The position numbers and the translations under genes are program-made. Positions 11,072 to 21,677 of a DNA stretch of 64,000 bases are shown piece after piece. The stretch is taken from positions 1,401,934 to 1,465,933 of the forward strand of contig BCKQ01000003.1 in NCBI GenBank assembly GCA_001600695.1, in the 5' to 3' direction. Each line of letters begins with the position of its first letter. Positions within the stretch are counted from its first letter, which is position 1. This stretch comes from Ascoidea asiatica (taxonomy: Eukaryota > Ascomycota > Saccharomycetes > Ascoideales > Ascoideaceae). The notes beneath the pieces were generated by a model. The model searched no databases and was not told where the DNA came from. It saw nothing but the letters and a program-made list of their open reading frames with translations.

Positions 11072-13705
11072 CTACCCTGAACACATCTCACAAGCCTCTG
11101 GGTTTTCTATTGAACAAGCAATAACTTTAGAGTTATATATGTCAATTTCATCTGGAGTCTCTGCTGTTGCAACAGTTTGTTCAGTTATATTACTCATTAT
11201 ATCAGAAGGTGAAATATCTGTTTCCAATTTTGTTTCTAAAGAATGATTTGATATATCAGACGAATTATCATGTAGTTCTTCAGTTATAGAGTGAGGTTTA
11301 ACTGTTGAAGATTCTATCAGTTCTTCTAAAGTTGGAGTTTGGTGATCGCCTTTTGGAACAAATTTTTCAACATATTTTTTCAAATTCAATTTCTCAAGAT
11401 CACCTGTCATCCCCGAAGCTGTAGCAGCTTCCTTCTCATCGATAGTAAACTGAATAGCTGCTGAGGCTGCTTGAGTTCTTAAATAGTACATACCAGTTTT
11501 CAAACCTTTTTTCCAACCATAGAAATGCATACTAGTCAACTTTCCCATTGTTGGAGCTCTTAAATGAATATTTAATGATTGAGATTGATCGATGAAAGCA
11601 CCCCTATCGGCTGACATATCAACAATAGTTTTTTGAGAGAGTTCCCAGACTGTCTTGTATAAATCTTTAATTTTCTTTGGAATGTTTGGCAAGTGTTGAA
11701 TTGAACCGTTATTTGAAATAATTGACTCCTTCATTGCATTAGACCATAGACCCATTGCCACTAAATCCTTTAACAAATATGGATTAACTATTTGAAACTC
11801 ACCTGCCAAAACACGACGCGAATAAATATTAGAGGTATAAGGTTCAAAGCATTCGTTATAACCAAGAATTTGAGAAGTTGAAGCAGTTGGCATAGGAGCG
11901 ACTAATAAAGAATTTCTTAAACCATGTTTTCTAACTTTTGCTTTTAATTCTTCGTAGTCCCATAATTGAGAAGGTTTTCTTTCCCAAAGGTCAGGCTGTA
12001 AAATACCTTTAGATGCAGGAGATCCTGAATAGGTTTCATATGTTCCCAATTCAGAAGCAAGTTCAGTAGAAGCTTCAACTGCAGCGTGATAAATTGTTTC
12101 GAAAATTTGAATATTCAAAATTTTAGCTTCTGAAGAATCAAAAGGTAATCTTAACATCATAAATGTATCTGCTAAACCTTGAACACCTAAAGCAATTGGC
12201 CTATTTTTCATATTAGATCTTTTTGCTTCTGGAACTGGATAAAAGTTACGATCAATAACGCGATCAAGATTTCTTGTTAAAACTTTGGCTATTTCATGCA
12301 ATTTATCAAAATCATACCAACAACTATGATCATCTTGTTGAACAAATGCTGGAAGGGCAAGAGAAGCTAAATTACAAACAGCAGTTTCTTGGGCATCTGA
12401 ATACTCAACTATTTCACAGCAAAGATTAGAAGATTTGATCACACCAAGATTCTTTTGATTACTTTTTTTATTGCAAGCATCTTTATAAACCATGAAAGGA
12501 GTACCGGATTCAGTTTGAGCTTCTAAAATTGCAGACCATAACTTTTGAGCTTTAACAACTTTTATAGCTTTCCCATTTTTTTCATAGGATTCAAATAGTT
12601 TTTCAAATTCATCTCCATAACAATCACTTAAACCAGGAACTTCATTTGGAGAAAATAATGGCCAATCAAGGTTTTTTTCAACTCTTTTCATAAATAAATC
12701 CGGGATCCAAAGAGCAGGAAATAAATCTCTTGCTCTAATCTCTTCTTTACCATGATTTTTTCTAATATCAATAAAATCAAAAATGTCAGCATGCCATGGT
12801 TCAAGATAGATTGCAAAGGCACCAGGACGTTTATTACCACCTTGATCAACATATCTTGCAGTCATATTGAATACTCTTAACATTGGGATAATACCATTGG
12901 AAGTACCATTAGTACCTGCAATATATGAACCGGTTGCTCTGATATTATGAATATGTAAACCTATACCACCAGCATGTTTTGAAATAACGGCCATTTCAGA
13001 CAAAGTATCGAATATACCATTTATTGAATCATCCTTCATTGCAACAAGAAAACAAGAAGACATTTGCGGCTTTGGAGTTCCAGCATTGAATAATGTTGGA
13101 GAAGCATGAGTGAAATATTTTAGAGACATTAAATTATAAGTTTCAAGAACACGCTCGATATTATCACCATGAATACCAACCGCAACTCTCATAATCAAAT
13201 GTTGAGGTCTTTCGGCCACTTTACCATTAATTCTTAATAAATAAGATCTTTCAAGAGTTTTAAAGCCAAAAAAATTATAGTTGAAATCACGATCATAAAC
13301 GATTGCAGAGTTAAGCTCTTCAGAATGTTTCATTACACTTTTATAAGTATCATCAGATATCATCGGAGCATGTTGGTCTGTTTTTGGGTTAACATAATTA
13401 TAAAGATCTGAAATAACAGCCGAAAATTGTTTCTTTGTTTGCTTATGTAAGTTAGAAATAGCTATTCTGGCAGCCAAAATAGCATAATCAGGATGAACAG
13501 TAGTCATATAAGCAGCAGTTTCAGCAGCAAGATTATCCAATTCAGCAGTAGTGACACCATGATAAACACCGGATATAACTCTTTGAGTAATTTTAACAGC
13601 ATCGACATGATTCGAATCTAAGCCATAACAAAGTCGTGAAACTCTAGCAGTTATTTTATCGAAACGAACTTGTTCTTTTCGTCCATCTCTTTTATAAACA
13701 AACAT
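11072..13705 (-). CDS. RNR1: Ribonucleotide reductase large (R1) subunit
   Basis: Class Ia ribonucleoside-diphosphate reductase large subunit. It reduces NDPs to dNDPs with the Rnr2/Rnr4-type small subunit. The 877-residue product aligns throughout with yeast Rnr1. It has an ATP-cone ([20 protein letters not shown], residues 1 to about 92) and the barrel with [20 protein letters not shown]. The active-site cysteines are present at about position 218 (SSCFLVAMK) and in [10 protein letters not shown]...[11 protein letters not shown]. The C-terminal CEMCSG carries the redox CxxC that re-reduces the active site. The linker before the tail is Ser/Thr/Glu-rich and variable, as in other yeasts. I chose the ATG at 13705 because its product matches the Rnr1 N-terminus; an in-frame TTG 36 bases upstream would add an unrelated peptide. 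Three MCB boxes lie upstream. Confidence 0.98.
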   Translation of the reverse strand: MFVYKRDGRKEQVRFDKITARVSRLCYGLDSNHVDAVKITQRVISGVYHGVTTAELDNLAAETAAYMTTVHPDYAILAARIAISNLHKQTKKQFSAVISDLYNYVNPKTDQHAPMISDDTYKSVMKHSEELNSAIVYDRDFNYNFFGFKTLERSYLLRINGKVAERPQHLIMRVAVGIHGDNIERVLETYNLMSLKYFTHASPTLFNAGTPKPQMSSCFLVAMKDDSINGIFDTLSEMAVISKHAGGIGLHIHNIRATGSYIAGTNGTSNGIIPMLRVFNMTARYVDQGGNKRPGAFAIYLEPWHADIFDFIDIRKNHGKEEIRARDLFPALWIPDLFMKRVEKNLDWPLFSPNEVPGLSDCYGDEFEKLFESYEKNGKAIKVVKAQKLWSAILEAQTESGTPFMVYKDACNKKSNQKNLGVIKSSNLCCEIVEYSDAQETAVCNLASLALPAFVQQDDHSCWYDFDKLHEIAKVLTRNLDRVIDRNFYPVPEAKRSNMKNRPIALGVQGLADTFMMLRLPFDSSEAKILNIQIFETIYHAAVEASTELASELGTYETYSGSPASKGILQPDLWERKPSQLWDYEELKAKVRKHGLRNSLLVAPMPTASTSQILGYNECFEPYTSNIYSRRVLAGEFQIVNPYLLKDLVAMGLWSNAMKESIISNNGSIQHLPNIPKKIKDLYKTVWELSQKTIVDMSADRGAFIDQSQSLNIHLRAPTMGKLTSMHFYGWKKGLKTGMYYLRTQAASAAIQFTIDEKEAATASGMTGDLEKLNLKKYVEKFVPKGDHQTPTLEELIESSTVKPHSITEELHDNSSDISNHSLETKLETDISPSDIMSNITEQTVATAETPDEIDIYNSKVIACSIENPEACEMCSG

Positions 13706-13958
13706 TTCAGATATTAATGATAACTTTTTTAGGTAAGGCAAAAAAGAAAAGAAAAGTTTGAAGGAAGTAAAAAGAAAAATTGAAAATAATTAGAACTAAT
13801 AATATGATAATTATATAGTAAATATTTAACAATTAAGTGTATCAATTAAAAGTAATGAATGTCAAAATAAATCGAAAGAGGATGGTATAATCATGAAGGA
13901 ATATATTCGGTTGGGAAATATATTCTTTTATATGTATAAATTAGTTGATCAACAACAG

Positions 13959-13964
13959 ACGCGT
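13959..13964. promoter_or_regulatory. MCB (MluI cell-cycle box) upstream of RNR1
   Basis: ACGCGT about 254 bp before the RNR1 ATG. It is the consensus binding site of MBF (Mbp1-Swi6), which drives G1/S expression of DNA-synthesis genes. It is one of three in this promoter, in very AT-rich DNA where the hexamer is unlikely by chance. Confidence 0.8.
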
Positions 13965-14096
13965 AAACCAAAACAAATAAATAACAAAAACAGAAATCAT
14001 TGCAAATCTGAGATTTTTCAAAAGTTGAAAAAAGAAAATTGCGGTGAAAATAAAATAAATTACTGTCACGTGTAGGAACGAACACCAATTAAAAGA

Positions 14097-14102
14097 ACGC
14101 GT
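14097..14102. promoter_or_regulatory. MCB upstream of RNR1
   Basis: Second ACGCGT, about 392 bp before the RNR1 start. A CACGTG E-box-like site lies nearby at 14067-14072. Confidence 0.78.
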
Positions 14103-14140
14103 AAAAAAAATGCTATTACCATTATTATTATTTTTTCTTA

Positions 14141-14146
14141 ACGCGT
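14141..14146. promoter_or_regulatory. MCB upstream of RNR1
   Basis: Third ACGCGT, 44 bp from the second. This spacing of paired MCBs is common in MBF targets. Confidence 0.78.
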
Positions 14147-14571
14147 GTCTCAGAATAATGTTTTTCTTTTGGAGTAAAAAAAAATTCTCTGAAGCTATGT
14201 TTGGGGTCTAATAACTTAAGTTATTTACGAAAACGTCATTAGTAAAGCAGAGTTTTATTAAAGGTGTGTCTGATATGACGACAACTAACGATTAATTGGT
14301 TTTATTGCAAAGATACATCTGATTTCTTTTTGGTTAGCTTTGAAACATTTTGAAGCATTTTGAGTGTTGCAAGAATAATTAAACAATTATAAAAATTATG
14401 CAAGAGTGTAATGTTATATTCGTAATTCTCAACTATAATTAACTTAAAATTATCTAAGAAAAAATATTATGCCCAATTTTTCTGCTCGTAACATTCGATA
14501 TTTTGCTGCGATTGGTTGAAAGTTTATATGTTTTTTAAGTTAAATTTTTCTTTCTCTTGAATCAAGATTTA

Positions 14572-15304
14572 TTAAGATAAATTATCTGTAATTTTATAAC
14601 TGACAAGAGTTTGAACTTTATGATTATTTGTACTGAAACTTCTGAGCTTCACTGTTTCTGCGTTAAGAATATCTTTTGAATCGGAGTCTATCCATTCACT
14701 AGGAACATTTTGAGTATTGGAATTTGCATAAACGAGAACATTGAATGTATGAGGCCCTTCTAAGACTGGTAAAAATGTGATTGAAGCTGTGATTTGTCTT
14801 ATTATTGCTTGAATTTCCTTTTGAATTTGTTCTTTGGATTTTTCCTGGGGAAAAATATCGGGGTTTACCACCTTTTCTTCTTGCTCAGATAACTTATTTT
14901 CAAATATTTCAATATCAAATTCCCATCGTTCCACTATCTCATCATCATCTTTATTTACAATTGCAACCACTAATTTTGTTATCTTTCCCCCGTATATCCA
15001 TCCTTATTAGTTCATTCATCCACTGTTAGTATTATTAGAATTATTTTCTTGAAATTTTGATAGTGTTTTTTTACATACTATGTAGTTGATGCATTATTTT
15101 TTTAATATATGACTTTACATCTTCGTCAATTGTTACAAGCATATTCAATCCATATTTCTTGATAAGGGTAAAATCTTCTGGTGGGTATAATCCTCTTTGG
15201 TATAAAATTGAATTGATGCCATACTCAAAAAAATCCGAAACTATCTTCGATGATCCTTTTAAAGCCAATTTTGATCTTGTAGGTGCTGACTTTGTTTGGC
15301 TCAT
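14572..15304 (-). CDS. MAD2: Spindle assembly checkpoint protein Mad2 (HORMA domain), one intron
   Basis: Mad2 binds Cdc20 and Mad1 at unattached kinetochores and delays anaphase. Exon 1 is 15079-15304 and exon 2 is 14572-15002, joining in the Arg codon of ...HQLH-R-WIYGGKI. The spliced product is 218 residues. Exon 1 has the start of the HORMA domain ([20 protein letters not shown]). Exon 2 has [20 protein letters not shown] and [16 protein letters not shown], and ends with the safety-belt segment [19 protein letters not shown]. These match yeast Mad2 closely. Between them an acidic/Glu-Lys loop is longer than in S. cerevisiae (196 residues in total there). The gene is divergent from AFG2 across 375 bp. 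Without splicing, exon 1 would stop two codons after the junction. Confidence 0.95.
15003..15078 (-). other. MAD2 spliceosomal intron (76 nt)
   Basis: On the minus strand the intron begins GTATGT, carries a perfect TACTAAC branch site, and ends in AAG just before the codon completing Arg-Trp-Ile-Tyr-Gly. Removing it restores continuous homology to Mad2. The alternative CAG right after the branch site is too close to it and would give the wrong frame. Confidence 0.9.
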
Positions 15305-15679
15305 AATGATTGTTGAATATTTTAAGTTTCCTTCACGAGTTGAAGAAATTGATATTTGAATTTATAAAAGGCTAAAGATAGTGACCTACTTAAAAATATG
15401 ACTAGAGCCTCATATTTTTAAATGTCTTTTTGATTTATTCGCTATTCACCTATTCACCAGTACCGTTTCAAAAGAAAGAAAGTAGAGAATCAAAAGTAAA
15501 CAAAAAAAACATAGATTGTTTAATTCAGCCTTATAAACACGTGATCATAAATATTTTTGTTCAGAAATTTTTTCAATAAAAATAATTTGAGAAGTTTGAA
15601 CTTAAAAAAAATAGCTAAGGAAAACAAAAGAAAGCTTTCAGAAGGAAAATGCAAAACCAGAAGGTGATTTGAATTCGCA
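15305..15679. promoter_or_regulatory. Divergent MAD2/AFG2 promoter
   Basis: A 375-bp region between two start codons facing away from each other. It contains a CACGTG site (15538-15543), a purine-rich stretch near the AFG2 side, and no MCB. Confidence 0.6.
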
Positions 15680-18103
15680 ATGGTGAAAAGCGTAAATTTA
15701 AACACCCCAACAAAAGGAAAGAAAGTGTCTAATAAAGATCCTGAAACCCCTTCTAAAAAATCTATCTCTTCGAAATCAATTAAAGCTCCTAAAAGTTTCA
15801 TTATCAGACCCTTTTTTTCAACAATTCCCAAAAATGCTGTGAAAATACTTTTAAGTCCGGCTTCACTTACAGCTCTAGATTTAATATGTGGTGATTTGGT
15901 ACATATTTCTAAAGAAAATGATCAGAATAATGGTTTAATTGCTGAAGCTCAAACAAATACAGATTTATCGGATACTAGAATAGCGAGAGTTTCTAAAACA
16001 ATTTTGGATATTTCCGGTTGGTTGTTGGGTGATCGACTAATTATAGAGAAACTTAATTACCAACCAGATTATGCAGTTTCTATGCTTATTGGTATAAGTG
16101 ACTTACAAATAGATGAAGAAAATATTGAAAATCAACTTCCTCTCAAAAAGTTCAGCAAAATATTTAATGAAATAGGATTAATAATACCAGGAATGAAGGT
16201 CTCAATAGCTGGATTTGAAGTAACTGTTTTTGACTGTATGAGTGAAATAAAAGATGATGACATACTTTTGCCTCAATTGAAAGGCTTATCAATCGATAAT
16301 CTAGATCCAACTACAGAAACTTTATCTTCTGACGAAAAAATGCAATGCCTTTTAAATGAAAGAAGATTACTTTCCCCAGCTTTAATATTTTCCAAGAATA
16401 ATACAAACATTGAATACTCCACAAACACTTTTGCAAAAGACTCATTGATTCCTTTTAGTAAATATAATTTATCAGAAACCGTTTCATATGATTCAATAGG
16501 AGGATTATCTCATTCAATGAAAAAAATCCAATCAACAATTGAACTACCTTTATTCAAATCTAAAATATTTCAGGAATTCAATATAAAACCCCCTAGAGGA
16601 ATTTTGTTATATGGACCTCCAGGAACTGGGAAAACAATGATTTTGAAGGCCATAGCCAACTCTACTAAAAATACTCATATTTTATCCATCAATGGTCCAT
16701 CAATAATATCAAAATTTTTAGGAGGAACTGAAGAAAAGCTAACTAATATATTCAATGAGGCAAGGGAATTTCAACCTTCACTTATATTTATTGATGAGAT
16801 TGATTCTTTGGTTCCATCCAGAGAGTCAGATGAGTCCTCGGAAATTGAAAATAGATTAGTTGCAACACTTTTAACTCTAATGGATGGGCTTGATGCTTCT
16901 CAGAATAACAAAATAATGGTCATAGCTTCAACAAACAGGCCCAACTCAATAGATAATGCATTGAGAAGGCCAGGAAGATTCGATCAAGAAATTGAAATTG
17001 GAATACCTGATGTAAATTCAAGATTCGATATTTTGAGAAGAAACTTTAGAAAAATGAATCCTGAAAAACATAATATCACAGATGAAGATCTTTTCCAAAT
17101 CGCTTCTAAGACTCACGGATATGTCGGTGCTGATCTAGTCGCTCTTGGAAGAGAATCTGTTATGAAAGCTATCGAGAGGATTTTAAAATTAGGCAAAGAA
17201 ATTGACAACTCCAATAATATTAAGGTGGAACTTAAAGATATTGAAAACTCTTTACTTGAAATAAGGCCTTCTGTTATGAGGGAAATATTTTTAGAATTGC
17301 CTAAAGTATATTGGAAAGATATCGGTGGTCAAGAAGAGTTGAAAAGGAAATTAAAGGAAATGGTAGAATTACCTTTACAAGCCTCCGAAACGTTCAAAAA
17401 ACTAGGTATAAAAGCGCCAAGGGGAATATTGTTATATGGCCCACCAGGTTGTTCAAAAACTTTAACTGCAAAAGCTCTAGCCACGGAATCAGGATTGAAT
17501 TTCTTTGCTATAAAAGGACCTGAAATATTCAACAAATATGTAGGGGAATCTGAACGAACAATTAGAGAAATTTTTAGAAAAGCTAGAAGTGCTTCTCCTA
17601 GTATCATATTTTTTGATGAAATTGATGCTTTATCTCCAGATAGAAATAGTGAAGGATCCTCGACAAGTACTGCAAATCATGTTTTAACTACACTATTGAA
17701 TGAGATTGATGGTGTAGAGCAATTGAATGAAGTTATAATTGTTGCTGCTACTAATAGACCCGACTCAATTGATCCAGCATTGTTGAGACCAGGTAGACTA
17801 GATAGACATATTTATGTTGGTCCTCCAGACTTTGACGCAAGACTTCAAATTTTAAAAAATGTAACGAAAAAGTTTGATATCAAAAATGAATTTTTAAAAT
17901 TTTTAGCCGATAAAACGGAAGGATGCTCTGGAGCCGAAGTGGTATTATTGGGTCAAGAAGCCGGTATTTCAGCTATTATGGAGGATAGAAATTGTGAAAA
18001 AGTAGAAGAAAGACATTTCGAGAAAGCTTTAAAAACCTTACCTCGAGGAATAACAGAGGATTTATTAGAGTATTATAAACAGTTTGAAGTAGATAATAAC
18101 TAA
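15680..18103 (+). CDS. AFG2: Afg2/Drg1 AAA ATPase of 60S ribosome maturation
   Basis: Type II AAA ATPase (Cdc48-like) that releases the shuttling factor Rlp24 from cytoplasmic pre-60S particles. The 807-residue product has an N-domain (about 1-270) and two AAA modules. D1 has P-loop GPPGTGKT at about 312-319 and Walker B IFIDEID near 370. D2 has P-loop GPPGCSKT at about 587-594 and Walker B IIFFDEIDALSPDR near 641-648. The Cys-Ser in the second P-loop is a hallmark shared with yeast Afg2 and is not a defect. The arginine-finger region NRPDSIDPALLRPGRLDRHI is intact. It is slightly longer than the 780-residue S. cerevisiae protein. The ATG at 15680 is the first in frame. Its 3' end faces VPS34 across 50 bp. 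Confidence 0.97.
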   Translation: MVKSVNLNTPTKGKKVSNKDPETPSKKSISSKSIKAPKSFIIRPFFSTIPKNAVKILLSPASLTALDLICGDLVHISKENDQNNGLIAEAQTNTDLSDTRIARVSKTILDISGWLLGDRLIIEKLNYQPDYAVSMLIGISDLQIDEENIENQLPLKKFSKIFNEIGLIIPGMKVSIAGFEVTVFDCMSEIKDDDILLPQLKGLSIDNLDPTTETLSSDEKMQCLLNERRLLSPALIFSKNNTNIEYSTNTFAKDSLIPFSKYNLSETVSYDSIGGLSHSMKKIQSTIELPLFKSKIFQEFNIKPPRGILLYGPPGTGKTMILKAIANSTKNTHILSINGPSIISKFLGGTEEKLTNIFNEAREFQPSLIFIDEIDSLVPSRESDESSEIENRLVATLLTLMDGLDASQNNKIMVIASTNRPNSIDNALRRPGRFDQEIEIGIPDVNSRFDILRRNFRKMNPEKHNITDEDLFQIASKTHGYVGADLVALGRESVMKAIERILKLGKEIDNSNNIKVELKDIENSLLEIRPSVMREIFLELPKVYWKDIGGQEELKRKLKEMVELPLQASETFKKLGIKAPRGILLYGPPGCSKTLTAKALATESGLNFFAIKGPEIFNKYVGESERTIREIFRKARSASPSIIFFDEIDALSPDRNSEGSSTSTANHVLTTLLNEIDGVEQLNEVIIVAATNRPDSIDPALLRPGRLDRHIYVGPPDFDARLQILKNVTKKFDIKNEFLKFLADKTEGCSGAEVVLLGQEAGISAIMEDRNCEKVEERHFEKALKTLPRGITEDLLEYYKQFEVDNN

Positions 18104-18153
18104 TATATACAAATTAATGCAAAATAAATTCATATTTCTTGCAACTGGCATAA

Positions 18154-21003
18154 TTATGCCCTCCAATACTGAGTTAAGCTGTGTAATCTATCAATAACCA
18201 TAGGTAAGAATGCATTTACACTATCATTAATCAAATTTTGAAAATGCAAAATCGCTTCTTCATCATTTAATTCAAGACAAAATTTTTCTTTTACTTTTAA
18301 AATTGCTCTAGTTTTATCAACTTTTATATCAGGTATATTTGCTTCGATCATCAATTCTAATAAATTTAAGATTAAATTACTATTTTTTCGCAATATCAAA
18401 AAACTAGTAAAACAACAAGTTTTAAAAATTTGATAATTTTTATGATTTAGCCCTCCCATACCATCGATTAATTGAGGAGGCAATTTCATTAATGGAGGGA
18501 ATGGCTTTGGATCTTTTCCTAATATATAGCCAAAATCAGCATGAAAAAAGTGACCATCCGGGCATATTAATAAATTATCCAAATGTCTATCACCGACACC
18601 TAAGATATAGGTGATTACGCAATAACCAGCACAGCTTTTTATATATGTATCCATTACACCGGCCTTTACTTTCAATTCTTCTCTTTCATGATAATTATGT
18701 TGTTGTAAGAAATTCAAAATGGTTTGATATTTAGTAAGTACAGTATCTAAAGTTAAGTTAGGTACAAATTCTATAAAACCATCATTTGTACTTGTAGATA
18801 AAATTTTATAAGGCTTTAATTTTAAATCTAGATTTTCATTTTTTAGTAAATTATCCATTAACTTAATAATTTGGATAACCAATTGATCTTGCCTTAAATC
18901 ATCACCCATTTTAAACATCATTGAATAATTTTTTTTTGGTATATTGGTTTCAAAAGTGAGTTTTAAGGGAGATAATGAAGATTTAAAAACCGTTGAATCT
19001 TCTGGGATTATCTTAACTAAATGAATATCAGGGTCTAAAGGTAAAGAAATATAATTTTCAGGAGTATTTTTTGAATTAAATAAAAAATAGTTTAGATCAT
19101 TTTTGACTAGTATTTCTCGTAGGTATTCAACTTTTTTAGGAGTTGAGTCTTTTAGTTTAATCTTTGAATAAATACTTCTAATAATTTGAATAAATTTTTC
19201 TTGACTTTTAATTTCTTTAAAATTTGTTAAAGCTAAATTATTATTTATAACTAAATTTTGTTGCTGCTCTTGTTGGTTAGAAACTTCGAAGTTTTTTAAA
19301 CGCTTTAAAAATTCGTTCAAAATATTTTTGTAAATATTTTGAATATTGAAAGCATTTTGATTATCTTCAGTTTCAACTTTAATATACCAATAAAAGAAAT
19401 TACCTAATCTTTTGTTATTAATAGATTTATCAATTAATAGTTCAGCTAAGGGAGATAATATAAATGAATTTATATTATTTAAATTATTGGAGGTATTCGA
19501 ATTTTTGGAATTATTCAAATCAATAAGATAAGTTTGATCAATTGTATTGTCATAAGAGCTTGAAGTTGATAAATTTGTATTTCTACTATCAGATAAAGCA
19601 ATCACTGAAAACTCACTGCTACTTTGAATTTCCAAATTGTTCATATTATTAGTAGGAGTTGTAGAAATATTATCAAATTTTAAAGCTTGAACAATTTGTA
19701 GAAGATATAATTCAAGATCAATATCTGAAGCAATTTTTAATCTTTTTACAGCAAAATCTCTGATCAAATTATTTTTGGAATAATAAGGACCCAATAATTC
19801 AAGATTATCTTCTAGATTAATTTGTACCCATTTATTAATTAATATTAAAACCTGATTTAATTCATTTTTATTTGAAAAGTTTACCGATTTTAAAAATTTA
19901 TTCAAAGCAAACTTATTCTTTACTAAATAATATCGAAATTTATAAATTAGATTTTTTTCAACCGAGTTCAAAATTTGCAACGAAGAATAGCTGATAATTT
20001 TATTTAAATTATCTCTAATTTTTTTTGATGGTTTTAGATCTTTATCAAAAGTATTATTATTATAAGATCTTGATAAGGAATGAAATTTAGATTCAATTAA
20101 ATTTTTATTAAATTGATCAGGATCAAAAATTTTAGAATTTGAAAAATTCAAATTATTATTGAAATTATTTAAATTAATATTTAAGTTAGCATTGTTGCTA
20201 TTATTAGTTATATTATCATTAAGTGCAATATTGATATCATTTGATAAAGTGAAATTATAACTTTTATCAAAAGAATAATTAAAAGTAGAATAAATTACAG
20301 GATTATCAAATTTAATTAACTCTAAGGATAAGAAAAATAAATTTTTAAAATTTTGAATCAAATTTTTATTTAAGACCTCAATTTTTTTAAAAGTTAATTT
20401 ATTTAACCATTCAATATTAATTAGCTCATCATTTTCAAAATACTTCAACTTATTTTGTAAATTTATTAGTTCTTTATTCGATTCTTTATCTGGATGAGTA
20501 ATTAATGGAGCAATCAATGGGATATCAGACTGATTATTTATTAAGTTAATTTTTAATTTTTGTTTACCAGATTTTAAAGTATTATTATTCGAATTAAAAA
20601 GATTTAGGGTAGCATAAGCAAATAATGATTCTTTATTATTAGAGTATTCGTAGATATTTATAATTAATAAAGTATCTAAAGGTAATTGATTATAATTAAT
20701 GGGGAAATATAACCATTGATTCCAAACTCTTAAATTTGTATTATTGTTACTTGAATTAGAAGAATTATTAGTATATGAGGTTATGATTGGTATGGAAATG
20801 GGATTATTATTGCTAAATAATTGAATCTTTATAAATAAATCTGAATTTTCATAAATATTTGACAAAATTTTAAAAGAATTTGGATTCAGCAAACTTTTGG
20901 AGAAATTTAGTAATGATTTTTGACCTTGTAAAGAAATAATCTTAATTCTAAATGGAATTTCTAATTTTTTTGAAACATAAAAATTGGTTGTTAAAGTATC
21001 CAT
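18154..21003 (-). CDS. VPS34: Class III phosphatidylinositol 3-kinase Vps34
   Basis: Makes PI3P on endosomes and autophagosomes, in complex with Vps15 and Atg6/Vps30. The 949-residue product has an N-terminal C2 domain (about 1-300, with the VPS34-typical opening that includes EIPFRIKIISLQGQKSLL). Next come a PIK helical domain (about 330-590, with Asn/Ser insertions near 455-510) and a C-terminal kinase (about 650-949). The catalytic loop GVGDRHLDNLLICPDGHFF and the DFG of HADFGYILG are intact. The tail ends HSLTQYWRA, matching the critical C-terminal helix of the family. It is longer than S. cerevisiae Vps34 (875), mostly from low-complexity insertions. The ATG at 21003 opens the C2 homology. 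Confidence 0.97.
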   Translation of the reverse strand: MDTLTTNFYVSKKLEIPFRIKIISLQGQKSLLNFSKSLLNPNSFKILSNIYENSDLFIKIQLFSNNNPISIPIITSYTNNSSNSSNNNTNLRVWNQWLYFPINYNQLPLDTLLIINIYEYSNNKESLFAYATLNLFNSNNNTLKSGKQKLKINLINNQSDIPLIAPLITHPDKESNKELINLQNKLKYFENDELINIEWLNKLTFKKIEVLNKNLIQNFKNLFFLSLELIKFDNPVIYSTFNYSFDKSYNFTLSNDINIALNDNITNNSNNANLNINLNNFNNNLNFSNSKIFDPDQFNKNLIESKFHSLSRSYNNNTFDKDLKPSKKIRDNLNKIISYSSLQILNSVEKNLIYKFRYYLVKNKFALNKFLKSVNFSNKNELNQVLILINKWVQINLEDNLELLGPYYSKNNLIRDFAVKRLKIASDIDLELYLLQIVQALKFDNISTTPTNNMNNLEIQSSSEFSVIALSDSRNTNLSTSSSYDNTIDQTYLIDLNNSKNSNTSNNLNNINSFILSPLAELLIDKSINNKRLGNFFYWYIKVETEDNQNAFNIQNIYKNILNEFLKRLKNFEVSNQQEQQQNLVINNNLALTNFKEIKSQEKFIQIIRSIYSKIKLKDSTPKKVEYLREILVKNDLNYFLFNSKNTPENYISLPLDPDIHLVKIIPEDSTVFKSSLSPLKLTFETNIPKKNYSMMFKMGDDLRQDQLVIQIIKLMDNLLKNENLDLKLKPYKILSTSTNDGFIEFVPNLTLDTVLTKYQTILNFLQQHNYHEREELKVKAGVMDTYIKSCAGYCVITYILGVGDRHLDNLLICPDGHFFHADFGYILGKDPKPFPPLMKLPPQLIDGMGGLNHKNYQIFKTCCFTSFLILRKNSNLILNLLELMIEANIPDIKVDKTRAILKVKEKFCLELNDEEAILHFQNLINDSVNAFLPMVIDRLHSLTQYWRA

Positions 21004-21291
21004 TGATTTTTATGCTAATATTTGAAAATATTGAACAATTGATGGTAAAATTATTGCTTTATTTTAAATATAAAACTATTATCAAAATTTATATTTATTT
21101 TATTTCAATAGTTTCTAAACCAATATAATCTTGGAACATTATCAGCATTTTACTCAGAGTTAGGTCAATTGAACCTACTATCAAATCTTATTATAAAAAT
21201 CGCATAGCGTTCCGTGAATTGTCTGGCGTTCAATTCAATTAGCTTAAACAAGCCAATGTGTGGCGAAAGCAATTAAGTATGACATGTAACC
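21004..21291. other. VPS34 upstream region
   Basis: AT-rich DNA, then from about 21,190 a more mixed stretch containing GCTTAAACAAGCCAATGTG. A similar motif (GGCTAAACAAGCCTTTGCG) occurs near 48,978, next to the second MITE copy. I see no gene. Confidence 0.45.
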
Positions 21292-21410
21292 TACTAGAGC
21301 AATTTTGCACAACCTTTTTTTTTGATAAGTGGAGCTATAAGTGAAAGTCACGTGAACTCCAATTATAAGAGGAAGACACTTAGAGCTCCAGTTACGAGAT
21401 AAGTGGAGCT

Positions 21411-21677
21411 TGTGGAAACATATGCCTATCTAATACATAGAGTGGTTTGATCCTGATGTATCCTGAATTGCTAGACATGACTCATCCAGTGAATTGTTTT
21501 TCTGGTTTAATACTTAAGGACCACAATTCCCTTTTTGAGTAATCTTTGGAATTTAAATGGCCATCATTCCTACAGACACTTCAGGATCAGTACAGCTCTA
21601 CTATACACCCTCCTGTCTTTGTAGTATTTGTATTAAGTGATCAATTGCAAAATAAAGTTGGCACAACGGTTTTACTA
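21411..21677 (+). repeat. 5' LTR of the nested copia element
   Basis: The 267-bp sequence aligns along its whole length with 25667-25935, sharing for example TCCTGATGTATCCTGAATTG and ACATGACTCATCCAGTGAAT. Several substitutions and small indels separate the pair, so the insertion is not recent. Confidence 0.93.

Noticed and set aside
13706-13741. RNR1 start at an upstream TTG
   Set aside because: The added 12 residues have no match to Rnr1, while the ATG at 13705 gives the conserved [11 protein letters not shown].
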